In this document: piece by piece, positions 47,801 to 59,237 of the stretch
Layout: each line of letters begins with the position of its first letter
Numbering within the stretch: the stretch's first letter is position 1
Assembly (NCBI GenBank): GCA_026874595.1
Contig: CM049316.1
Location: 33,675,339 to 33,739,338 of the forward strand
Source: Sipunculus nudus
Lineage: Eukaryota; Annelida; Sipuncula; Golfingiida; Sipunculidae
Direction: 5' to 3'
DNA: 64,000 nt
The notes under the pieces: model-generated
Told to the model about the DNA's origin: nothing
The model's database searches: none
Seen by the model: only the letters and a program-made list of their open reading frames with translations
Program-made: the position numbers and the translations under genes

Positions 47801-50800
47801 TTATGGTTTTGTGTACGCTATGATTTAAGAATCACCTGTGAAAAAAAATTAGATTTTAGTCAGTTTCCCTTTTTTTAGCTTTCTGGTAGGCATGTTTGAG
47901 GCAAATTCATACCAGGGGACAAAACATCATCACGCGACCGGTAAGGACCTGCAATCTTCTTAAGTCGCGGTCAACCTTTAAAAAGCGTATGGCAATTATC
48001 TGGTGAACGCTGGCCTTTTTACACATATTCAAATCAAATAAATTGTATTTTATTTGCAAAAAGTCGGGGAAAGTCACGACAAAAATAATCATATAAATGC
48101 ATTATATATTTTTGCTGATTAAACAATTAAATACAATACAAATCAAATATCCTGAAAGAATATTGAATTTTACAGCTTTTTCGTTTAACTTTTCCGGACA
48201 GTAATTCTTTTTCGAGATGATGTTGACATATCTGAAGTTCTAGTGCATTAATACATTAGTACTTGACACTTTTTCAATACCGTTTGATAAAGTATGAATA
48301 TTTGACCATATGCCCATCAAACATGCAATGAATGTCCCGCTATTATGTCTATTTTATAATACATTTAATTTGTTTATAAGATGAATTCGGTGTCCATGTT
48401 CCTCTTCAGGTGCACTTGATTGTTCACTGTGACGCTTACCTAATACTATAAATACTTATTCTCCTTAACCTGAAGGTATTTATTGGCTTTAATAATAATG
48501 AGAGCTCTCTCTTGAGCCATTTGAATGAATGAATAGAAGTTTATTCTTAAATAAAAGGCCTCAGGCTCATGGTTCCACAAACAGCATGTGTTACGTATCA
48601 TAACAATTCAGCTATAACAAAATGTAACAGCACAACATGAATTAACATAACATGCATTAAAATGCAATGTTCTGTGAAAACCCATATTTGCAACATCTTA
48701 ACGCATGCAGACATTTTGTTATCACATATTTATTTAGAGGACTTGAATAATAGTAATAATAATAACAATAATAATAACAGTAACAACAAGCTGCACCCGT
48801 GGAAGATCCACGGCTCTATCTGATGCATATTTTTGTAATGAGCTGATAGAAACTAAACTACGCATATTTTAATCCCAAGGTTTTTGCAGGAACATTTGTC
48901 ATGTGTTTCATTTATATGATATAAAGATTACTTCTGCTAGAATTCTCCAAGAACATCCTCCCCCAAAATATCAACATAGAAAGAAAATTATTTGATTCCA
49001 GAAATCGCACAATGAATTTTGGGAAGAGACATGAGGCATATACAGGGTGTACGATTTTTTTCAGTGAGAAGTTTTTTTTTATAAACAACATAGGTCCGAC
49101 AGCTTCATTGCTTGGGAAATATCGTAGATGTAACGATTGTTTGAAGAGCATTCTACCGTGAAATTATATGAAAGATTTGTTGAAGCTCTGGCGGCATCAT
49201 GAAACACGATGTTTATTCAGTGTAGTCAGTTGAGGGTATATTCTAAGGCATGTTAACAGACATGCGTTATTTGTATACACATGCATATGTCGTATAGCAA
49301 AACGTATAGCTGCCAATGTGAAAAAGATAGACCCAGAAAAATATATTCCAACAGTATTAAATATTTTATTTCAGTATTGTAAATTGTCATGGAATAAGCA
49401 GGTCTGATTGTCAAAATTGACAACTCTCCCAGATAAAAAGAAAGCAGGTTGATATCTTTCGATGAAAGCATTTAGCAAAAATGCACTTTAGCCATGGTGC
49501 GTTGCATGGTCTTTGAGCAAATCAACGGAAAATGTAATATACATTTTACTGAAATGTGTAGAGGGGTAGAGTAAAAATGAACCGTAATCCATCACATTTT
49601 TGGAGGTAATCGGAATCGCCATAATATATTTTTTTCTTAAGTACCATAATCACAATTCAACAAAGGAATAATTGTAAGGGGCTATTGTCCCCGATTAGAA
49701 GCCGCCCATTCGTATGGATTTGTTCTGCCACTCGCCTGGCGAACCCGTGTTTCTGAACCATGACAATGGTTTTACATGAAACGTGCACGTATGAACGAAC
49801 GACTGATTAGTAGATTCTGGTGGGGGTTTCAAAGTCCCTGAGAGATTGAGGACACTAAGTAGTGTGTGAAATCCCCCTCTCCCCTCCCGAAGGGCTTCCT
49901 TTTGAAAAAAAAATTTCATACAACTCATAAATCGGCCGAACTATTAAAACCATGGTTATCATGGAAAAATACGTTTGAATGTATAAAACCAACAAACCTG
50001 TAAACCTATAAAACGGTGATTGTGTAAAGGGTCTCAGCCCTATTTGTCCACTCGACGGAAAAGTGCTCTCTATTCAAAGATTCATGTACACATGTGTTTC
50101 GCGCTTGAATTTAAAATCTTTCCTCTCTTCTGAAAGAGTAAAATTCCTTAACAGGCGATTTAATGGAAATTGGGTTCAGTGGGGAGGTTGCCTCCTGAAT
50201 AAAGTGTGGCAGGCGAAAAATGTTTTGCTGAACATTTATAGAGAGTTAGGGTAGTGACATATCAAGAGTCCATTTCATTCTTGAGGTAATAAGAAACACC
50301 ACAATATATATTTTCTTATAAACCATTATGACAAGGACCATTCCTTTGTCCCAGTTTGAAAGCCACCCATTCGTATTTATTTGCCCTGCCACTCGAAAGG
50401 TGAACTCGTGTTACTGAAGCACAACAGTGTCCACTCAAGAAACGAATACACATGACCGATAATAAAGGAGGTTCTGTTGGAGGTCTGTAGATATTATTGA
50501 ATGTATAAAAATCAACAAACCTGTAACCCATAAAAAAAAAATTGTTAAACGGTGGTCACGTCACTGGACTCAGTGCCCTGTATTGACCAAACTGAAAAGC
50601 CCTCGCATTGAAAGCGAAGTCATGTGGTCTTTGGATTAAAAACCTCTACTTTCTTTTGAGAGAGAAAACTCCTTTAGAGGCGTTACAATGGATATGGAGG
50701 ATCAATGGGGTTTATAATGGAACCGTGTGACCAAGTATTGCACGGAAATGCCTTTTTGGCAGGACATGCGCTCTGGCAACGTTCTTAACAGGTATTACGG

Positions 50801-53800
50801 AACCTAATATAAACAGATCACGTATGCGTGCTGAACACAATTTTTTTAATGTAGATAAAAAAATCATATTCTGTAACACTAGGAGGCGTGAAATGTCAAG
50901 GGGAATGAATGAAGAAGTCAGTGTTTTTTTTTTTAACGAATAACTATTATTTATTCTTAAAACAACCCCTAACATTACAGTACACTAAATAAATAGAATT
51001 ACACAGTACAATAACATTATAACATCAAATCAATATAATCACACAGCCTAATAAACAAAGTGCTCAGTACCTGGATACCTTCACCTCCACAGGTTCTTTA
51101 AAATGGCCAATGAAAAGCTCTTGTAACAATCCAGAAAGCAAACTAAAGACCAAACAAGACCCGTAAAATATCCAGGAGAAAATCTGAAGAAAATCTTTAA
51201 CTACCGCGCTCATCGGAATAGGTCGAACAAACTGACACTCACGCTTCGGTGTCCGCTGGAATCTTCTCTTCTCTCTAGGCTCTAAAACACAGCCCCTTTA
51301 TATAACTTTTCACCCCAAGCCGAAAAATTTCACTTCTCGAACATTCTAAAGAATCTAACACTGTACACTCGTTCAAAGAACATGTCAAAACAACAAATGC
51401 CGTGTCTCAACATATTAGGGTTCACACGTGAGCTCGCCCCGGCTCTGTCAGGCGAGAAAGCCCCAAGCTAGCATGAAAACGAGAGTTCAACCAGTACGGA
51501 TTAAACTAAGAGTGCAACACGCGGCCAGGCAATAGCGCTACAACACGAGTTACGCCCGTGTCACACAATAAAAAGGGCACCTGTAACACGGACCAGTGAA
51601 AATCACCGTGGCGCCGCCTGAAAAAGCGTCACAGGCGTGGAGGACCTTGCAGCACAACAGAAATAGGGGCACCTAATGGGGAAATATTAAATTTATTCAG
51701 CTTAATAGGGCTTAATCCCGCAAAATAAAACAATTTTTTCCTAGTAGAGCACACCTCCAGTACGTCTGTCAATTTTTGAGAGTTAAATCAGAACGGAAGC
51801 AGGTTAACCGGGGTCTTTAAAAAAACTCCGTGTTAATTATATAGAATAAAAACGTAACAATATAAACAAACAGTAGTGCAATGCAACAATGGAAAGCATA
51901 TTCATGATTTGTAAATGAATAAATAAGTCAATAAATAGATTTATTAGATAATAGCTTTCAATTCATCATCTCTCCTGACAAAGGCATAGTGTACATAGGT
52001 TGCTACATCAATATTGTATGAGCATTATTGTCTGGCATGAGGTGTGAAAATATACTATAATTACAAATATGCTTAATTGTCAAGTCTGTACACAAAGGCC
52101 ATTTCAAGATAAAATTATGCTCATCTTCCACAACAGCTTCCCCATATCTTAGGCAATATTTACAAAACATTTTATCCCATGGAATGTTACAATTGCCTTC
52201 ATTTTTCTACTGCTGAATTATGTGAAGAACAACTTAGTCCTGAAAAACGTTTCCTAAAGTTAACATTTTGTATAACCGTTAAATATTTTTCAGTGTTTAA
52301 TGTTAATTTAAATGTTAAGTATGTTCTTAAACTTTTCCTAAGTTTAACATTTTGTATAACTGTTAAATATATTTCAGTGTTAAATGTTAATTTAAAAGTT
52401 GGGAATGTCCTTTAACGGCAATTATTAGATATACTTCTCATCCAATCCTGCAATAAGGAATCATTTAATCTGTCTCAATAGTGAAATAATTAGTTTAACA
52501 TCCCCTACATCCTGTTCAATCCAAACATAGCCAAATCCTTGTGAAAATAATATTTTCTTTATATTAGTTGCCCAGTTCTGTTTTCCTGCTTCATCTAGGC
52601 GATATGATTTATTATACAATTGCTTTAGTAAACTATTATGCGTCATCTGTAGCAATTTAGTCAAATAAGTTATTTCTCTTATTATAAAATGAATCTTCAA
52701 GGGCAACTGCCAACATTCTCCTGCAGCATTTGGTGTATTCATATTATCTTGAAGAATATATTTACAGAACTCGGTATGTACAATATTGTCCCATATATCT
52801 AAACCTCATAGTTCACTACCAAAGCAAAGAATTGGAAGGACCATCCTATCAAAAAGAAAGAAGGATTTACAAATCGATAGTTGCTTGTATTTTGAGATAA
52901 ACTGTTTGATTAAAATTAAAGCTTTGTTTGCTTGACAAATTAGATTTTTCTTCATTTTGGACCAATTTAGTAAGCTTGTAGATTTAACTCACAGGTATTT
53001 ATAATTATTGACGACTTCTAAACGTTTACCTTTATTAAACCGTTTTTCATATTTTCTCAAAGTTCCCCAATTTCTGAAGACAACTATTTTAGCTTTATCT
53101 TCATTGACTTTTACTCCATAATGTTTACAAAATACTTTTAATTTATTAATTCTGGATTGTAATCTGCCTGCTGTGTCTGCAAAGCATACCACATCATCAA
53201 CAAACATAAATATTGAAAGATGTTTCTGGACCTATATATATACCGTCTTCCTCAGAATGTATATGTAACGGGTATTTGTTTCTTACATCGCCAGGACAAA
53301 ACAGTATGTTTCTTACATCGTCAGGACAGTGTTTTGTTTAAACTGGTTGCTAAAAATGAGTGATTGTTTAATAACAAAACCGAAATGCACTGGGTCGTCA
53401 ACGACCCGCTTGTTTGTTGCCAAGTCTGGCCTATGTTTTTTTAATTACTAAATAAGCTGTAATAACAAACAAACTAACACCTGACTGTGTGCAGGGTGGC
53501 GGAAACCCCAGACCAGAAGTCCGTTCAGTCGTCACTCTGCCACAGGACTTCGTGGAAACCACACATTTTACTACAATGGTCTGTTTTCATCATCAGGTGA
53601 GAAACTGTTTCATTCCTTTTGTTCCTTACATTTGCCTTGCTAATTTCAGTCATTCATTCCCTTTTCTTCCTATGTTCATCCAGTAACAGGTCTTAAGACT
53701 CGCGAAGGCATATTTTAGTGTTAAGTACAAAATGGTACATAATGCCTTCATTGGAAGGTTTAAGGTTTAAGCTGTTTCTCTGTGTTTCTTTGTTTTAACT

Positions 53801-56634
53801 TTTAGCTTATATGTAATATATTTTGACCGCTAGTATTAATATTACTCAGGTAACTGTGTATATAGGACTCTGCCATAGGACTGTGGAAACCACCCGTTTC
53901 ACTTCACTGGTCTATTTTCATCATATTTTCAGGTCCATTTTAGGATTTCAATGACAATCGTCATTTGTCCTTGTTTGTCCGTTTCGGAGAGTTCGGAGAA
54001 TGGTCGCGGTCGGAGACGATGGATTCCAGCAACATCGGTCTGAGCCCCACATATAGTAAATTAAAATTTGTTCATAAAAAATAAAAAAAAGTAGAGGACT
54101 GATCATACATCCTTGTCTCGTGTCAATGGTGCACTGAAAATAACTAGTTACTCTATCATTTGTTTAGACACAGGACTGTAATTTTTTTTACATGGACTTA
54201 AGGATATTGAAAAATATTTTCCCTCTAATGCCATATTCATGAAGTATATAGAACAATAAGTCATGTTGATTACAGTCGAACACCTTGGAGAAATCTATAA
54301 AAATTGCATAAAATCGTCTATTTTTTCCTTGATAAATATATTTCAATACGTTCCACGAGGGTATACATATTATCAAGAGTGCTATATTTTCTTTTATATC
54401 CAGCTTGCTCTTTTATGAATTTGTTGTGTTTTCCTGCCCAGGTAATTAATCTCTCGTTTAGAACTTTCGTAAATAATTTACTTTAGGTGTTTAAAAGTGA
54501 GATTCCTATATAAATATTTAGGTCTAAAGAAGAGCCCTTCTTATGTTATGGCAATAAAACTGCCTTGGACCATTCAGTTGGGAAGTGACCAGAAGTAAAA
54601 ACTTTATTAATTATATAAATTTTCAATACCGGACTTAAAACTGCTGTGTTGTCTTTCAGAAGTTACTGTTTTACCATCTGGTCCAGGTGTTTTGCCATTT
54701 GGCATAAGTTTTAACTGTATAACGATTTCTTCTTTACTTGTATAAAAAAATTATTCTTCTTCCATATTTATATCATTCGCATTTTTATTAAACTGATAGT
54801 TATTTATATTTTTTCCTCTTAAATTCTGTACACTCATGATTCCACGATGGTAGTAGGTTATTTTCAATAATACACTAGGTTTTACAGTTTTGATGTATGT
54901 TTTATTTGCTATATATAGTATCAAATGTCTCAGTTCTTCTGTGCTTTTTCCAAATCATGTAGTATAATCCTCTCTATCTGTTGACGTCTCGTTAAAACTT
55001 CTACATCTCTTAAGGTATCGTAATTGATGTTATACTTTCTTTTCCTATACTCTGTTATTGTTTTTACTGACTCGATACTGTGTTTTGTGTTATTTTGAGC
55101 CATTTTGATCACATAATAATCATATTAACATTCTAAAACAGTATGGACTAATCCATTATGTACTATAATCCATCTAAAATACTGTGATGTATTTATCCCC
55201 AAAGTGGAAGACCAAATATTGTCAAAATAATTTTAATTATTGTGAAAGTATAAGCTTAGTGCATTAGACCCATCCAGTTCGGCATACGCATTCTCTAGCT
55301 CAACAATATGAACACAATGTTTCAAGCAATGTTTAAAGGTGAAAGAACAAGAATGCATGTACATAATTTTCAATTATTATACAACATTATTAATTACGGC
55401 TTATATATACAGCTTCATTACATTATTTGGTGTTGGTCAAATTCACGTTATAGCAAGGACACTACAGAACAAAATTAACGTGTTCTCATTCATTGATGTG
55501 TATTTGGTCAAATACTCATAATCTAAAAAAATGTGTTTTTTTACACATGTATTAATATATTATAACTTCAGAAATGTCAACATTATCTTGTAAAAACATT
55601 AACAACAAGCAAGTTTGAAAACGTCCGTGAAATTCAACAATTATTCAAGATGTTTTATTAAGATCTTGATTGCTTAATAAAAAAAACATATTATACATTT
55701 TATAATTTTCTTTATCAGTGCCTTTTCCCGACTATATCCCAAAATATTCAATGTTAACATCTTAATTCATTAATTTGACATACCTGGGCATGTAAAAATA
55801 CCTATATTAAATATCCCAAAGGAGATGCACTGTGACCCTTCCTGACCCACGGGCTGTATCAATCGAAGAAGGAACATCAGTCACAATTTTTCGATTAGGG
55901 TTTTCGTTCCTTCCAAAAAGTCTCCGTACGACTTTTTTGGGAAGTCAAAGATATTCGCTAGTTCATTATAGCGCTGGCATACTGTTATCCATACTTTCGG
56001 TGGCCTGATACACTCGCAATCCGAAAGTGCGCATCAGCTAACAACGCTCGGTAAAATCGTGCTGGTTTGGTGGTCGTTAGACTATTGCACGACCACTGTT
56101 ACATAGTCATACGATAAACATTGGTAGTCTTACGTTTTTCGTTCGACAAATCCAAGCAAGTCACAGGAAGTCACTGTTGGTCATTCGATGTCCGATGATG
56201 GTTTGCTTATCCTGAACAATAACTGGAACGAAGTCTTAACACACCTAAAGTGAGCCTGTCGCGCCTTCTCGACGTATCTGAGCTTTGTATGGCGTCGATG
56301 ACAAGCTGGAAACGAGCCGGTCAGTATGTGTCAATTGCTGAATATACGCGGTCAGAGACCGAAACGCTAGTTGATTTTGTGTCAGTCGAAATCACTTGGG
56401 TAAGTTCTTGTATTTATTTCGATATGTCGGGAATAAATTGTTAAAACTGCTGGTCGCTGAGGGATTCTGACCCTCGTTTCTTAACTTTACTCTTTATTAC
56501 AGTTGATTTTATCTTAATTATATGATTGAAGGGTACCTCACGACTAGTAGCGTTAGCACGCGACCGAATTCGGTTGTGAGCGTAAGTTTAGTCTTACCAG
56601 CAGCCAATACACAGAGAACCAGGACCTTCCACAT
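42875..56634 (-). CDS. Secreted chymotrypsin/elastase-like serine protease, six exons
   Basis: Six minus-strand exons (56634-56598, 47752-47551, 45781-45694, 45459-45291, 44050-43893, 43033-42875) join in frame to 813 bases, 270 aa plus stop. All introns are GT/AG, with phases 1, 2, 0, 1, 0. Residues 1-15 (MWKVLVLCVLAAVEA) form a signal peptide. A short propeptide ends before IVGG, the zymogen cleavage site. S1 family landmarks: LTAAHC (His57), PNDVG (Asp102), GDSGGP (Ser195), WISGWG, and disulphide pairs C42-58, C136-201, C168-182, C191-220. The role is extracellular peptide-bond hydrolysis, digestive or defensive (inferred). The pocket has Gly189, Val190, Ala216 and Asn226, so it is not trypsin-like. 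A TATA box precedes it. Introns hold many repeats, and a minisatellite lies at the 3' end. Confidence 0.95.
43309..43770. repeat. ~153-bp tandem repeat in protease intron 5
   Basis: Three units with starts near 43309, 43461 and 43615. Each has TTTGCTAGATTTCAAC, CTCGGTGTTCAACCGG, a GT-rich run, 'CATTATCGTTTGAGTC' and 'GGTCAATGGAAACGTATTCG'. Confidence 0.93.
43893..44050 (-). CDS. Serine protease exon 5
   Basis: Acceptor TTTTCAG|AC, donor TGTCAG|GTACTC. 52 codons plus 2 bases: GDDGPIPDQLQEVRIDVLTL, then AECRNRM (C168), HICIHG (C182) and GVCQ (C191). It carries the residues just before the active serine, including Gly189/Val190 of the S1 pocket. Confidence 0.93.
44051..45290. other. Protease intron 4 with poly-G and (TA)n tracts
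   Basis: A G-run at about 44322-44340 and (TA)n at 44824-44868. Two related phrases 'CGTTTTAGCATA.C.GATCG.TACCAAATTGG.TTTCCTTATT' (about 44390 and 45005) mark an old duplication inside the intron. Confidence 0.7.
44824..44868. repeat. (TA)n microsatellite
   Basis: About 45 bases of alternating AT. Confidence 0.97.
45291..45459 (-). CDS. Serine protease exon 4 (Asp102)
   Basis: Acceptor TTTCTAG|CACCCC, donor CTCC|GTACGT. It reads HPGFDRFGPGVPNDVGTMTL and ends NECWISGWGRL plus one base. It contains the catalytic Asp in PNDVG and Cys136. Phase 0 entry and phase 1 exit match the neighbours. Confidence 0.95.
45694..45781 (-). CDS. Serine protease exon 3
   Basis: Acceptor CTAAG|GTCTGG, donor CTGAG|GTAGGG. 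One base completes the Arg codon. Then SGFRILAGASNIGASPDHEA and ESLVSSTTE, corresponding to the strand and loop (AGASN..) between His57 and Asp102. It joins the neighbouring exons in frame. Confidence 0.92.
45800..47190. repeat. 40-bp minisatellite in protease intron 2
   Basis: Roughly 34 imperfect units of the form AGAATACAGTACTGAGGACT + ACAACTAAGCAACACAACAG. The left and right edges are more diverged ('GAGTCAAACTGAGGCACAGT' variants after 46800). Confidence 0.93.
47238..47440. mobile_element. MITE with GGATCCGCC-type ends
   Basis: Left end CAGAAGCGGATC and right end GATCCGCCCCTG are inverted repeats. The interior is G/C-tract rich with a G13 run and two CCCCCCTCTTT phrases. hAT-like non-autonomous elements with these ends are widespread in animals (general knowledge). 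No clear 8-bp duplication was found. Confidence 0.65.
47551..47752 (-). CDS. Serine protease exon 2 (propeptide, His57)
   Basis: Acceptor ATTTTAG|TCGAGG, donor GGAAG|GTAGGT. It reads (V)EARPPIATFHENTAIPF|IVGG followed by RPAGKGRWPWQLSLQIDEG, HTCGSSLLGANKALTAAHC and TEG. It holds the signal-peptide end, activation site, Cys42/58 and catalytic His. Confidence 0.95.
47753..49569. other. Protease intron 1, 3' part, no gene seen
   Basis: Anonymous AT-rich sequence with a short AAT-rich run at about 48748-48785. No repeat family was recognised. Confidence 0.5.
49570..50790. repeat. Diverged ~650-bp tandem duplication
   Basis: Phrases 'GCC.CCCATTCGTAT..ATTTG..CTGCCACTCG', 'GAATGTATAAAA.CAACAAACCTGTAA' and 'CTTTCTCTTTTGA.AGAG.AAA..CCTTTA.AGGCG' occur in order from about 49690 and again from about 50365. 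The copies are much diverged. Confidence 0.7.
50765..50995 (-). repeat. ~220-bp interspersed repeat, inverted copy
   Basis: The reverse complement of this block matches 59028-59245: AATGTTAGGGTTGTTTTTAG, 'ACACTGACTTCT..ATTCATTCCCCT', 'CCTAGTGTTACAGAAT' and 'CACGCATACGTGATCTGTT.ATATTAGGTTCCGTAA'. Confidence 0.85.
51040..51660 (-). other. Less AT-rich block, possible LTR-like segment
   Basis: It is distinctly richer in GC than its flanks. Read on the minus strand it has TGTTACAGGTGCCC near the right edge and a TATATAAAG box near 51298. This could be a solo LTR or an old promoter. No matching end or target duplication was found, so the call stays open. Confidence 0.3.
52040..55115 (-). mobile_element. 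Degenerate LINE in protease intron 1, interrupted by an LTR
   Basis: Minus-strand blocks in order: AQNNTKHSIESVKTITEYRK (pre-RT), AIFIDFSKVFDCNQHDLL (RT motif A), DTRQGCMISPLLF, SEEDGIYIGPE, MFVDDVVCFADTAGR (motif C; the family usually has YADD), KVNEDKAKIVVFRNWG, QNVNFRKRFSGLSCSSHNSA, and the knuckle CKYC..........DEHNF. The final block pattern is typical of a LINE group abundant in marine invertebrates. Several frame breaks occur. A ~83-bp stretch is tandemly doubled at about 52249-52415. A solo LTR is inserted at 53264-54051. Confidence 0.85.
53264..54051. mobile_element. Probable solo LTR inside the LINE
   Basis: A 788-bp block splits the LINE reverse transcriptase between the QGCMISPLLF and SEEDGIYIG blocks. 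It starts TGTAACGGGTATTTG, ends GAGCCCCACA (TG...CA), and has TATA directly on both sides, compatible with a 4-bp target duplication in AT-rich DNA. Inside are two short direct repeats (TTGTTTCTTACATCG; CTCTGCCA.AGGACT..GGAAACCAC). No coding part remains. Confidence 0.65.
55116..56590. other. Protease intron 1, 5' part, no gene confirmed
   Basis: 55116-55830 is AT-rich. 55830-56450 is less AT-rich, with an open plus-strand frame at 56250-56444 (MSLSRLLDVSELCMASMTSW...) ending near a TGGGTAAGT donor-like site. No domain was recognised, so it is not called as a gene. Confidence 0.4.
56598..56634 (-). CDS. Serine protease exon 1 (signal peptide)
   Basis: ATG at 56634-56632; reads MWKVLVLCVLAA plus one base, then donor G|GTAAGA. 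With exon 2 (47752) the split codon is GTC and the reading continues VEARPP, giving a typical secretory leader. The 8.8-kb gap to exon 2 is the longest intron. Linkage rests on phase and leader logic, not on transcript data. Confidence 0.85.
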
Positions 56635-56649
56635 GCTTCCAGACGCTTC

Positions 56650-56688
56650 TCGACACAGGATGATGTGAGGTTAAAAAGAGTTTATATA
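56650..56688 (-). promoter_or_regulatory. Protease core promoter (TATA box)
   Basis: On the minus strand TATATAAA (56688-56681) lies 46 bases before the ATG. A start site about 30 bases downstream would fall near CTCACATC (about 56660-56652), leaving a short 5' UTR. Spacing is ideal for a TATA-type promoter. Confidence 0.7.
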
Positions 56689-56922
56689 CCAGAGCAAGGA
56701 CCCATCCTACCAACAGCCGTTTTATCTTGCATGTGTTTCATCCACATGCATGGATGGCATAAAGAAGCAACGACCCGATAAATTTCCAGGATGGTTTTGA
56801 ATGGGAAAGTTTACAGCTGCTGGCCTTAAATAAAGAATATGGCTACAGAGCGGTTCCAAATAAAGGACATTACATGACCTTATTCCGTGCCACTGACGAG
56901 AGTCAAGGCCCATCAAGTCCCG

Positions 56923-57480
56923 GCCCTAGTCCATGTCCTCTAGGTTGGAGTCCGGTCCTAGTACCAGTCTTGGAGGTTTGAGTCCCGGTCCTAGTCCCAG
57001 TCTTGGAGGTTCAAGTCCCTGTCCTAGTCCCAGTCTTGGAGGTTCTAGTCCCGGTCCTAGTCCAAGTCTTTGGATTTCGAGTCCCGGTCCTAGTCCCAGT
57101 CTTGGAGTTTCGAGTCCCGGTCCTTGTCCCAGTCTTGGAGGTTCGAGTCCCGGTCCTAGTCCCAGTTTTGGAGGTTCGAGTCCCGGTCTAAGTCCCAGTC
57201 TTGGAGGTTCGAGTGCCTGTCCTAGAAATAGTCTTGGAGATTCGAGTCCCGGTCAAAGTCCAATTTTTTTTAGGTTCGAGTCCCTGTCCAAGTCACAGTC
57301 TTGGAGGTTCGAGTCCCTGTCCTAATCCCAGTCTTGGAGGTTCAAGTCCCGGTCCTAGTTCCAGTTTTGGAGGCTCGAGTCCTGGTCCTAATTACTGTCT
57401 TGGAGGTTCAAGTTCAAGTCAACGTTTGCCGGGCCCAAGTCATTTGGAACGTATATCCAATTCCGAGTCCAGTTCAATTG
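56923..57480. repeat. 33-bp minisatellite upstream of the protease
   Basis: About 17 units of GGTTCGAGTCCCGGTCCTAG + TCCCAGTCTTGGA. The length is a multiple of three, so frames stay open (GSSPGPSPSLG repeat in one, EVRVPVLVPVL in another). That is a consequence of unit length, not evidence for a protein. The core resembles the GACTCGAGTCC motif of the hAT ends. Confidence 0.93.
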
Positions 57481-59027
57481 AAACTTGAAATATACATATC
57501 TATTTTTTTAAGGATTCACATAGTATTTGTATATGTTGTCGTATAAATTGTATTATATTTTCAGTAAATCGCACATACTTTTATCATATTTTGCAGAGCT
57601 TTTCCGAGAGGGGCTCAAGAGGGACTCCGCCTGCTTTCTCGAGTCCTTACCTTAAAGGCGGTGTTCCAGGGAGTAAAATATATAATGAAACGCATTAACT
57701 AGCATTGGACAAGAGACACCTTTAGCACAGGTAGGTAGGTTGGATAACTATTATTAAACTAGAGACTTATTACATATATAGTTTATTATCTAAATTACAC
57801 ACCGCGTCTGTGAGGATCGAAACAGATGTTGCGTTGACCCACCCAGAGAGAGGTGATACTTTGTCCACGAACCATGGTCCATAAGATTTTTCCATTTAGT
57901 TTGTTACATAATATATTTTAGGCTTCAGTGTTGCAAGACCAAACAGATGTGAGAGACCGCCACATTTATTTCCCAAAAATTATTGATGAAATTAAAGAAT
58001 ATTACCTAACGACGCTGTTAAGTCATTTTAACGCAGCACCACTGAATCTTGTCATGTGACAACCATAGCAAGAGGGGAGGTATGACGTCACAGAGACTGG
58101 ACTGCGCCAAACGACAACTTGGGAGGGGGTGTCAGGTTTTTGCTCACGGTGGCTGGAGGATGCGCTGCGGCATTTTTTTTTGTCAGGAATGTTAAAAGTA
58201 TTTTTGCCTCTAAGATGTCAGATGTGGCGAAATTTTAGGCTACAGCTCTAAATAGGATTAATGCGAGGGTGTGCTCTATTTTTGAGATACAGTCGAGCCC
58301 ACTTTGCGCCATATCGGTGAAAATTCCGTCTATTGTCACATAAATCTGAAATCCGAAACTTTTTCATATAAATATACAAGGGTAAATCTGACCGTTTAAT
58401 ATCATCATAATATTGTCATAATCCCGTTTATTGTCATGCTTAGAATCCTGGCCAGTGATACCAGTGCGCAGTTAGTGTCAAATGCCGATAAATCCAGCCT
58501 AGAGGCTGTATTCGATCAGGTGTATGAACATATCTAAGACTAAGTATCTCCTTCCCGTGCACGGCAGACCTGGTGAAGTGATCAATATACGCATGTTACT
58601 AAAGGTGAGTTAGCTATTTAATTTTTAAAGGACAAATGTTAATCCATTGTTTATCGATAATATTTTTTATAACAAGGACAATGTTTGTATACCCAGTAAA
58701 CCCTACATTGAAAATAATGGAGTGTCGATCTTGATTCTTCCGCCCGCCCGGGTTATTGTAAATTCTCTGCATGGCATTCTCCCGCATAGGCCTATATTCG
58801 ATTTAAGCTTTCTATAAATGACCCCAGAAGATATAAATAGGGGGCTGTGTTTTAAACGGAGAGAGAGGTTGAAGGAATATTCCAGCGGACGCAGACGTAT
58901 GGGATCTATCCGATTATCCAGTAATTTCAGGGATTCTACTATTACTAACTGTGTACAATTGTTACAAGAGCTTTACATTGGACTGTTATACATTATATTG
59001 GTTTGATGTTATACTGTTATTGTAGTG
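57481..59027. other. Non-coding, no gene seen
   Basis: No recognisable coding content. The frame at 58818-59006 has no identifiable domain. Confidence 0.45.
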
Positions 59028-59237
59028 TGTAATGGTATTGATTTAGTGTATTGTAATGTTAGGGTTGTTTTTAGAATAGATTATAGTAATTTGATTACAA
59101 AAAAAACACTGACTTCTGTATTCATTCCCCTAGATAATTCATGCTGCCTAGTGTTACAGAATCTTATTTTTTTTTTCATCTCCTTGACAAAATTTATGAT
59201 CATCACGCATACGTGATCTGTTGATATTAGGTTCCGT

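Noticed and set aside
51040-51660. CpG-island-like promoter of a second gene
   Set aside because: The GC rise is modest and no first exon is visible. An old LTR is as likely, so it is kept only as an open low-confidence entry.
56933-57488. SSPGPSPSLG-type proline-rich protein
   Set aside because: The 33-bp minisatellite keeps several frames open at once, and no start context, leader or splice sites support expression.
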